Source: Rubripirellula sp.
Lineage (GTDB): Bacteria > Planctomycetota > Planctomycetia > Pirellulales > Pirellulaceae
DNA: 43,748 nt
Reading direction: 5' to 3'
NCBI GenBank assembly: GCA_029245125.1
Contig: JAQWPZ010000030.1
Location: 1 to 43,748, forward strand
Shown here piece after piece: positions 37,410 to 43,748 of this stretch (positions are counted from its first letter, which is position 1; each line of letters begins with the position of its first letter). The position numbers and the translations under genes are program-made. Below the pieces are notes generated by a model that was not told where the DNA came from, searched no databases, and saw only the letters and a list, made by a program, of their open reading frames with translations.

Positions 37410-37436
37410 TTTGATTCTCCTCGCGACAAGTCCGCT

Positions 37437-38729
37437 CTAATGCTTGTTTGAAAGTTCCAAAAAGACGATCGCTGACGGATTGCCGACCGGTGTGAAGTGA
37501 CCGGTGAAACTGAGTTGACCTGTTTGACGATTTACATCGAACACAGCGATGTTGTCCGCTCTCTGATTCAAGCAATAAAGAAACTTACCTGTGGGATCAA
37601 ATTCAAAACTTCGCGGATAATTTCCACGCGTTCCTTCATCGCCCACATGTTTCAATTCTCCGTCTTTGCCAATGGCGAAAATGCCGACGCTGTCGTGTAG
37701 GCGATTACCAGCATACAGGTGACGGCCATCGGATGAGACCAAGATTTCCGAGCAGAAGTTGCTGCCCGCGTAACCCGGTGGAAGTGACGAAATCGTTTGC
37801 CGCTTCGATAATCGTCCGGTAGTGGCATCCCAATCAAACAGCACGACCGTCGATCCCTCTTCCTGGATCGAATAGAACCATCGCCCATTGGGGTGGAAAT
37901 CGAAATGCCTTGGCCCATCGCCCGGCGGCAGAGAAACCGCGGGAGGATCGTTCGCAATCAATCGACCTCGGTTTGAATCGAATTTCCAAATGAAAATTTT
38001 ATCGAGCCCGAGATCAACGTGCAGCACAAACTTGCCGGTAGGGTCGGTTTTGATCATGTGTGCATGGGTGCGATCGTGTCCGCTGAATGCGAAGCTACCC
38101 GGCGGTGCGTTGGTCGCCACCGTGGGGCCAATCGTTCCGTCATCCTGCTGGATGTCGGTTGCGTCCCCTAGCTGACCATCGGGCAAGATTGGCAGCACCG
38201 AGATTGATCCACCAAAGTAGTTGGCAACGAATAGATGACGCCCATTCGGGTGGATGCTGATGTAGGTTGGGCCCGCGCCACCGGAGGTTACAGTGTTGAG
38301 TTTCGTCAGCTTTCCACTAGTCGGATCGATGGAAAAAGCGCTGACGGTTCCATGCCGTTCCTCTCCAACGCGATCCGTCTCGTTCGCCGAATAGAGTCGG
38401 GTTCCGTCGGCGTTGACAGTCAAATGGCTAGGGCTGTTCCCCATGCGAACGATTCCCGTCGGAATCATTTCGCCAGTGTTGCGATCGACCTGAAATTGGT
38501 GGATCCCGCGACCATTACCGGGGGGAAGGTCAACCTGTGTCGGCAGAACATCTTGCAATGGCGAACTAAAGGTACCGACATAGGCAAACAGAGGCTTGTC
38601 GAGTTCGAGCGTTGGGGCTTCACTATTTTGGGCGACGACCGGCGAACAGGTAGCAACCCATGCCGCAAAGCCAAGACTCAATACAGCGTGTTTCGTAAAC
38701 CAATGGAAATTAGAAGCGGTCGAAAGCAT
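37437..38729 (-). CDS. Lactonase-type seven-bladed beta-propeller protein, exported
   Basis: About 430 residues from the ATG at 38729. The frame stays open to an ATG at 38801, but the shorter form gives a better signal peptide (HAVLSLGFAAWVATCSPVVA). The body follows the 6-phosphogluconolactonase/lactonase family: FAYVGTFSS, NSPSHLTVNADGTRLYSANE, GPTYISIHPNGRHLFVANYF, GPRHFDFHPNGRWFYSIQEE and GNYPRSFEFDPTGKFLYCLN. Each is one propeller blade. Export means it is unlikely to serve the cytoplasmic pentose phosphate pathway; it may act on extracellular lactones or simply be a binding propeller. The beta-helix gene follows 27 bases later. Confidence 0.92.
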   Translation of the reverse strand: MLSTASNFHWFTKHAVLSLGFAAWVATCSPVVAQNSEAPTLELDKPLFAYVGTFSSPLQDVLPTQVDLPPGNGRGIHQFQVDRNTGEMIPTGIVRMGNSPSHLTVNADGTRLYSANETDRVGEERHGTVSAFSIDPTSGKLTKLNTVTSGGAGPTYISIHPNGRHLFVANYFGGSISVLPILPDGQLGDATDIQQDDGTIGPTVATNAPPGSFAFSGHDRTHAHMIKTDPTGKFVLHVDLGLDKIFIWKFDSNRGRLIANDPPAVSLPPGDGPRHFDFHPNGRWFYSIQEEGSTVVLFDWDATTGRLSKRQTISSLPPGYAGSNFCSEILVSSDGRHLYAGNRLHDSVGIFAIGKDGELKHVGDEGTRGNYPRSFEFDPTGKFLYCLNQRADNIAVFDVNRQTGQLSFTGHFTPVGNPSAIVFLELSNKH

Positions 38730-39143
38730 GGCGAACAGGAACTCGGTAAATGAATCGGAAGGGAAACGCAGTGCAAACGACTGCTCCGAATGAATGTGCA
38801 AGAGGGAGGGGGTTCGGGTAGTACAGAATTAACCGGGCCTTACGTCTCGGCAGCGGCACATGATACTCCAACGCGGCCTTGCGCAGGAAAACGGGTGCAG
38901 TTGTCGATGGCCGTTCAGGTGTTCGATGCCGCATCTCTCGTGTCACATTTTTCCACTGTGATCCGAAGAAATTTCAGCTTTTCGGGTTCCAAGAGTGTCC
39001 AGGCGGTTTTTTGTCGTCGCAAACCTCTGTGAATCAACAACTTATCGCTTCAATAAAGCATTGCGGAACAGAAAAATGTCGAAATTCGCGATGCGTTTCG
39101 TTGTGCTCTGTGTACTTCTTTATGAAAGGTAGAAAGATCACCG
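38730..39143. other. Divergent intergenic region upstream of the sigma factor
   Basis: This separates the lactonase-like gene (minus) from the ECF sigma factor gene (plus) and should hold both promoters. Bases 38730-38801 could belong to the lactonase gene if the longer start is used. No RNA gene, terminator or repeat was recognised. Confidence 0.5.
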
Positions 39144-39746
39144 ATGGCAGCATCCCCAGAGACTCAACCCAGCTTGCTGGTTCGAATTCGCAACGAGCGT
39201 GACACGGAATCCTGGTCACGATTCGTTGAGATATACGCACCTGCGGTTTTTCGATTTCTCAAGCAACAGGGGTTGCAGGATGCAGATGCAGCGGATCTCA
39301 CCCAAGAGGTGATGGCCAGCGTGGCGGCGGCGATCAAGTCATTTGATTACGACGCCCACCGGGGACGATTTCGTGGGTGGCTTTTTACTGTGGTGCAAAA
39401 CAAGGTACGGAACTTTTGGCGAGATGCGGCGAAGTCTCCAGATGCAAAGGGTCATCCACGAGCTCACCGGCAACTGATTGATCAGCCTGATGAGCGACAC
39501 GACGCATCCAAGGTTTGGCAACAAGAGTACGAACACCGTTTATTCATCAGCGCTAGCGAGCAGGTTCGTCCAATGGTTCAGGAGTCGACGTGGTTGGCGT
39601 TCTGGAACACAGCTGTGGATGGTGAATCACCTGCGGCAGTGGCGATTCAGTTAAACATGACTCCAGCGGCAGTGCGGTTGGCGAAGGCTCGTGTGATCCA
39701 TCGGATTAAGCAGGAGATCAAGCTGTTGGAAGGAGAATCATCATGA
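39144..39746 (+). CDS. ECF-type RNA polymerase sigma factor
   Basis: Protein of 200 residues. Region 2 includes WSRFVEIYAPAVFRFLKQQG, DAADLTQEVMASVAAAI and FRGWLFTVVQNKVRNFWRD. Region 4 is the helix-turn-helix near the C-terminus (SPAAVAIQLNMTPAAVRLAK). There is no sigma region 1 or 3, so this is a group 4 (extracytoplasmic function) factor of the planctomycete kind often encoded beside protein kinases. The stop overlaps the kinase start by four bases (ATGA), so the two are translationally coupled. The kinase's N-terminal zinc motif may restrain it (inference). Confidence 0.95.
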   Translation: MAASPETQPSLLVRIRNERDTESWSRFVEIYAPAVFRFLKQQGLQDADAADLTQEVMASVAAAIKSFDYDAHRGRFRGWLFTVVQNKVRNFWRDAAKSPDAKGHPRAHRQLIDQPDERHDASKVWQQEYEHRLFISASEQVRPMVQESTWLAFWNTAVDGESPAAVAIQLNMTPAAVRLAKARVIHRIKQEIKLLEGESS

Positions 39747-41932
39747 TTCAACAAGATAGATGTCCGAGATCGCATCATCTCCCGCAGTTGATCGAAGAGA
39801 CGCTCGACGAGAGTGTGCGAGAGCGTTTGGAACAACATCTGGAAACCTGCGAAGCTTGCCAGAATGAGCTGGACACACTGGTCGAAGTGGATGATGCAGC
39901 GGAACGAGTCATTGCCCATTTGCAACAACCAACGGATGTTTTGGATCAGTCGTTATTACACGTGATGGACTGCATCCGGTCCAGGACTTGGGAGTCTGAA
40001 TATCCTCGCCCGATCCAGTTCGATGATTTTGTGGTGGACTATCTGCGTCCCTCCAATCAGTCCAACTCTCTTGGTTGCCTTGGATCTTATGAGATCAGCC
40101 AAGTGATTGGCATTGGTGGAATGGGGATCGTCATGAAGGGGTGCGATGAGAAGCTCAACCGCATTGTTGCTGTCAAAGTCCTCGCTCCTGTCCTGGCTTT
40201 GAATGCCACCGCCCGAAAACGATTTTTACGTGAGGCACAGGCTGCTGCTGCAATCAGTCATCCGAGCGTGGTGACGATCCATTCGGTTGATGAAGATCGC
40301 CTGCCTTATTTAGTCATGGAGTTTATTGATGGAACTTCATTGCAGGAGAGAATTGATGCGGAGGGTTTCCTGCATCTCCACCAAATTTTGCGAATCGGTG
40401 TTCAAGTTCTCTCCGGTATGGCGGCCGCGCACGCCCAAGGGATCATCCATCGCGACATCAAGCCTGCCAACATTCTTTTGGAGAATGGTATTGAGCGAGC
40501 TAAACTCACCGATTTTGGTCTGGCGCGAGCTGCGGATGATGCTTCGGTGACCCGCGAAGGAACCGTCCTCGGAACGCCAGAATATATGTCACCCGAACAG
40601 GCACGCGGTGAATCGGTCGGTCCAGCCAGTGATCTGTTCAGTTTGGGGAGTGTGCTTTACACGCTTGCCACTGGCCGTCCGCCATTTCGAGCGGAATCAC
40701 CTTACGCTGTAATGCGAAAGATCACAGATGAATCTCCCAAGCCAATTCGTGATTTGAATTCGGAGATGCCGGATTGGTTATGTGCAATCATCGGCAAGTT
40801 GATGGCAAAGGAAAAAGAGAATCGCTTTTGTTCAGCTGAGGAGGTGCGTGGGTTATTGGAGGCCTGCCTAAGTCACACTCAGCAGCCGAGCGTTTCGCCA
40901 CTCCCGCAGATCCCAGACTTCCCAATACCAAATTCGGAATCCCTAGTTCGTAAAACCATTATCGGAGTTTCACTGATGAGTCTTGTTGTGATGAGTTGTT
41001 TGTTGATTGTGAACTTGTTATTCCCACTTCAGCCGGATCAAGGCGGTGATCAGCCAACTGGTCTCGTTCCAGCCGAGAACGCCAACGCACCGCAAGACAA
41101 GCCGCAGGCGGTCGTCGCGGTAAGAGAATCCGAGCTGACAGCCGAAACCCAAAAAATGCTTGATGATCTGATTGCGGAAACCAAGGCGAAAGATTGCCCG
41201 TGGGGCGATTCAATACAGGCAAAACAGTTGTACTGGACTTGTGAACTGAGGACCGCCGTAGTCGATTTGGTCGGCGAGCGAATCCAGTTAATTGAATCAG
41301 GTGTTCAACCCTCAGCTCAAACGATGAATGAGCTTCGTGGATTGGCCGATTTTTTCAATCGAACGATTCAGGGAACAGAATCGAGTCGGAACGACGCTTG
41401 CGAAATTGCGAGGAAACTCTGGCCAGCTTTGCTTCTCGGCTATCCCGAGGAAATGAATGAAGTGATGACGAAGCTGACGAAACCTTTTGTGTCGATTCGA
41501 ATCGAAGACAGCATGGCGGAAGCAGGGAGACCAACAGAGGGGATTGGTTGGGAGGTTCAGGCGGCGCACGCTCTCGCTCTCGCTCGAGTCGGAAGCATCG
41601 AAGAAGCGATTAAGCAGACCGAATTGCTTGAAAAGAAGATACGGCTAGACGCGCAGCCATTTTTGGGATCACCGCAAACTCCGGGCGTGCAGTATTTCGG
41701 GAACGTGCGTTCTATCGGCTCCCTCTTACAGCAGGTCATGCTGCAAAAGGCACTCATCTGGGCGATTGCCGGAGAGGTAGTAGCGTCAGTCGATGCATCG
41801 AGTGCGGCCGGTCGCGTCCCCGTGATCAATCCCACCAAAGATGATCAGGCAGCCAGTCAGGCAATGCTGGAGTCGATCCACAAAACGCTGGATGCCAATA
41901 GGAAGACACGTCAGTCGAGCCTTAATGAGTAA
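39743..41932 (+). CDS. Transmembrane Ser/Thr kinase with N-terminal zf-HC2 anti-sigma motif
   Basis: Protein of 729 residues. An anti-sigma-type zinc motif H-x3-C-x2-C lies at residues 32-39 (HLETCEAC). The Hanks-type kinase domain (~118-385) has the glycine loop GIGGMG near 123, the lysine in VAVKVL, HRDIKPANILL near 236, DFGLA near 257 and GTPEYMSPEQA near 278, so all catalytic residues are present. A single membrane helix lies at ~404-427, followed by about 300 residues outside the cytoplasm containing helical stretches but no recognised sensor domain. It overlaps the ECF sigma factor gene by four bases, suggesting that kinase and zinc domain together control that factor. This is the planctomycete ECF-STK arrangement. 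Confidence 0.95.
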   Translation: MIQQDRCPRSHHLPQLIEETLDESVRERLEQHLETCEACQNELDTLVEVDDAAERVIAHLQQPTDVLDQSLLHVMDCIRSRTWESEYPRPIQFDDFVVDYLRPSNQSNSLGCLGSYEISQVIGIGGMGIVMKGCDEKLNRIVAVKVLAPVLALNATARKRFLREAQAAAAISHPSVVTIHSVDEDRLPYLVMEFIDGTSLQERIDAEGFLHLHQILRIGVQVLSGMAAAHAQGIIHRDIKPANILLENGIERAKLTDFGLARAADDASVTREGTVLGTPEYMSPEQARGESVGPASDLFSLGSVLYTLATGRPPFRAESPYAVMRKITDESPKPIRDLNSEMPDWLCAIIGKLMAKEKENRFCSAEEVRGLLEACLSHTQQPSVSPLPQIPDFPIPNSESLVRKTIIGVSLMSLVVMSCLLIVNLLFPLQPDQGGDQPTGLVPAENANAPQDKPQAVVAVRESELTAETQKMLDDLIAETKAKDCPWGDSIQAKQLYWTCELRTAVVDLVGERIQLIESGVQPSAQTMNELRGLADFFNRTIQGTESSRNDACEIARKLWPALLLGYPEEMNEVMTKLTKPFVSIRIEDSMAEAGRPTEGIGWEVQAAHALALARVGSIEEAIKQTELLEKKIRLDAQPFLGSPQTPGVQYFGNVRSIGSLLQQVMLQKALIWAIAGEVVASVDASSAAGRVPVINPTKDDQAASQAMLESIHKTLDANRKTRQSSLNE

Positions 41933-42034
41933 GCAAGTTTTTTTGGGCAGCCACATGATGCTGCAGTGACTGGAGGAAGGATTGAATCGATTGTTCCCGC
42001 CGCAGACCGAAAATGGCAGCCAAGTCGGAGTGGT

Positions 42035-43321
42035 TCATTTCAGCGATTGCGTCTGGTCTGGGGTGGGGGCAGCTTTAACGGGTGCACTTTGGGGAAAACG
42101 ATTCAAGATCATCTCGAGGCGTTGTCGGCGACCGGGGGCTATCTTGTCCAATGGACTGACGTCACGTTGTTGGTGCGGGTCTTTGGTCAGGTCGTGGAAA
42201 TTTCCTTGGGTATCCAATATATGTTGCCAGTCGCGAACCATTCGGAACTCGCCCACCTGGGAAAAAATCCAACTTCTTTTTTCGAAGGGATCTTCGCTGC
42301 CTCGCAGGCTAGGTACACAAGATCTTCCATCCAATTTCAAATCCTTGGGTAGATCAATTCCTGCTAGTTCGAGAAATGTTGGATAAAAATCGGTGGAGTC
42401 GATAAGGTCTTTCGAAACACGACCACCCGATGTCAAGAACGGTGCACGAACGATTAACGGAATTCGGACGCCCCAATCACTTCCACGATCTCTTTTGTTC
42501 ATGAGTGGCTGTCTGACGGAACGTCCTGAGCTGAACATTCCATTGCCGCCGGTGAAAACGATCAAGGTGTTGGACGCTCTTTGACTGTTATCTACGGTTT
42601 CAATCAGTTCACCTAAGAGCTGGTCCATCCGAGTCACATCAGCAGCGAATTCTGCGTTTTTATTATTGACGGGAGTGGTTTCAGGTGTTGGCGTTCTTGG
42701 GCTGACACCAAGCGGCATCGGATAGAATATAAGAAAGGGCTCTTTTCTTTTTCGCCGGATGAAATCGATCAAGAAAGAGTTGATTTTCTTTGAGTCGTAC
42801 GGACCTGCTTCGGGGTGACCATTGATCATCATGTAGCCGTTGCGATTCTCTGTCTTAGTCGCTGGCAGCAGACCGTCAGATTTGGTCCAGACGCAATGTT
42901 CATCAAAACCATGCTGCTGCAATGCATCTGATTGCTTTTCCAATCGATTTAGCCGCCAATGACCGCCAACGGCGGTCGCGTAGCCAGACTCACGGAGTCT
43001 GCGAGCAAAGGTTGTTTGCTTCGTCCAGATCAAGTCTTTAAGACCACGCAGGGAAGCATCGTATTGATGTCGAAATGGGTATTGCCCTGTGAGCAGGCTG
43101 ACTTGCGCGGAGTTTTCGATTGCCGCGCACCATACCGTCTCGTACCGAACACCAGCTTTTGCAAGCTTATCCAAATTGGGAGTTTGCTGTTGCCCGCCGT
43201 AGCAACTGATTCCGTCCTGGCCGATATCGTCGACCATGATGAGAATCAGGTTGGGGCGTTCTGCTGCTGGTGCCGCTGTGGTGAACAGGCACAACGCTAT
43301 CGCGATGAGAACTGGTTTCAT
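42035..43321 (-). CDS. Sulfatase-fold protein lacking catalytic residues (pseudosulfatase)
   Basis: Exported protein of 428 residues with a signal peptide ending APAA. The fold is clear: RPNLILIMVDDIGQDGISCY (start of the sulfatase domain, Asp31-Asp32 kept), LLTGQYPFRH, and VRIPLIVRAP. The residues needed for catalysis are changed. The formylglycine cysteine of C-x-P-x-R aligns with Glu69, its proline with Ser71 and its arginine with Gln73. The GKWHLG lysine and histidine are His121 and Arg123. The PHxP histidine is Arg209. The Asp of SDNG is Gly259, and the later lysine is Arg279. It is therefore probably not an active sulfatase. Its ATG overlaps the stop of the upstream PSCyt3 gene (ATGA), so the two are coupled. 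A binding or structural role is possible. Confidence 0.9.
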   Translation of the reverse strand: MKPVLIAIALCLFTTAAPAAERPNLILIMVDDIGQDGISCYGGQQQTPNLDKLAKAGVRYETVWCAAIENSAQVSLLTGQYPFRHQYDASLRGLKDLIWTKQTTFARRLRESGYATAVGGHWRLNRLEKQSDALQQHGFDEHCVWTKSDGLLPATKTENRNGYMMINGHPEAGPYDSKKINSFLIDFIRRKRKEPFLIFYPMPLGVSPRTPTPETTPVNNKNAEFAADVTRMDQLLGELIETVDNSQRASNTLIVFTGGNGMFSSGRSVRQPLMNKRDRGSDWGVRIPLIVRAPFLTSGGRVSKDLIDSTDFYPTFLELAGIDLPKDLKLDGRSCVPSLRGSEDPFEKRSWIFSQVGEFRMVRDWQHILDTQGNFHDLTKDPHQQRDVSPLDKIAPGRRQRLEMILNRFPQSAPVKAAPTPDQTQSLK

Positions 43322-43748
43322 TTGGTATGAAAGGCCTTGCTGTTGACGATTTGTTGAATGAGTTCGCGGAAACCGTAATCGTGCATTGGCATGGCAGTAA
43401 CGATTTGTTCGATGTCATCGCGATCTGCGAAGCTCAAGCGTCGACCAAGTGCATAAACAAGTAACTTCTCGGTCAAGCACTGTGTGAATTGCTCTGGCCG
43501 CTTCATCAGGAAAGCCTTGATTCCGCTCGGTCCTGGAATCGCGGTTCCGTCGGGCAATTCGCCCGACGAATCGATCGGCAATTGTTTGCCATAACGGTCT
43601 CGCCACGCACCGATGTGGTCGTAATTTTCCAGCGATAGACCGATGGGGTCAATTTTGCGGTGACATTCGTAGCATGCTGGATTGCTACGGTGCTTTTCCA
43701 TCAACTGGCGGATGGTCGTGACGCCACGGGTATCCGGTTCGATTGGTT
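43318..43748 (-). CDS. PSCyt3/DUF1585 cytochrome, C-terminal part (runs off right edge)
   Basis: About 143 residues of the end of a larger gene, open to the window edge. EPDTRGVTTIRQLMEKHR is followed by the haem site CYECH and RKIDPIGLSLENYDHIGAWR, the DUF1588/PSCyt3 pattern. DUF1585 follows, with LLVYALGRRLSFADR and YGFRELIQQIV. The domain order matches the end of the gene at 27468-29858. There the next gene is DUF1552; here it is a sulfatase-fold gene, joined by a four-base ATGA overlap. Confidence 0.93.
   Translation of the reverse strand, partial: PIEPDTRGVTTIRQLMEKHRSNPACYECHRKIDPIGLSLENYDHIGAWRDRYGKQLPIDSSGELPDGTAIPGPSGIKAFLMKRPEQFTQCLTEKLLVYALGRRLSFADRDDIEQIVTAMPMHDYGFRELIQQIVNSKAFHTK

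Noticed and set aside
36702..37451. 249-residue plus-strand open frame opposite the beta-helix gene
   Set aside because: The minus-strand repeats are clearly coding; the plus frame is a by-product of their regularity.
41930..42034. T-tract and GCAGC/GCTGC inverted repeat between the convergent kinase and sulfatase-fold genes as a terminator
   Set aside because: The T-tract precedes the 5-bp stem in the direction of the kinase gene and is an A-tract for the other gene, so it does not form a proper intrinsic terminator.

Overview
The window looks like a planctomycete chromosome, probably of the Rhodopirellula/Pirellulaceae kind. This is inferred from gene families typical of that phylum: a DUF1559 pseudopilin-like protein, Planctomycete cytochrome C modules (PSCyt1/2/3 with DUF1549, DUF1553 and DUF1585-1595), DUF1552 and DUF1501 proteins, an ECF sigma factor overlapping a Ser/Thr kinase, and a sulfatase-family protein. 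No rRNA, tRNA, CRISPR array, transposase or phage gene was seen.

Layout. (1) 1-2954: the 5' part of an unidentified minus-strand gene running off the left edge, then a SulP anion transporter with a STAS domain. (2) 3300-26054: the centrepiece. Six large (about 1000 aa) predicted lipoproteins share one architecture: lipobox, TPR superhelix, FG-GAP/VCBS calcium-type beta-propeller, and a C-terminal ASPIC/UnbV domain. They sort by sequence into three pairs, called here A (3300 and 11822), B (6443 and 17019) and C (20056 and 23082). A seven-CXXCH cytochrome c with a C-terminal TPR (9758-11548) lies among them. So do a small acidic lipoprotein and a DUF1559 pseudopilin-like gene (15178-16810), each followed by a good hairpin. 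(3) 26224-34533: two minus-strand modules of secreted cytochrome plus Tat-exported partner (PSCyt3-type + DUF1552; PSCyt1/PSCyt2/PSD1 and DUF1501). (4) 34923-38729: a spermidine-synthase-like methyltransferase, a right-handed beta-helix protein and a lactonase-type beta-propeller protein. (5) 39144-41932: an ECF sigma factor overlapping a transmembrane Ser/Thr kinase with an N-terminal anti-sigma-type zinc motif. (6) 42035-43748: a sulfatase-fold protein that has lost nearly all catalytic residues, translationally coupled to a PSCyt3-type cytochrome gene running off the right edge.

Interpretation (inference). Most of the window encodes exported proteins, many with c-type haem or beta-propeller and repeat scaffolds. 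The six-paralogue block with the haptahaem-TPR cytochrome is the best candidate for an undescribed extracytoplasmic system, perhaps a family of membrane-anchored scaffolds or receptors working with a multihaem redox protein. The sequence does not show a substrate.
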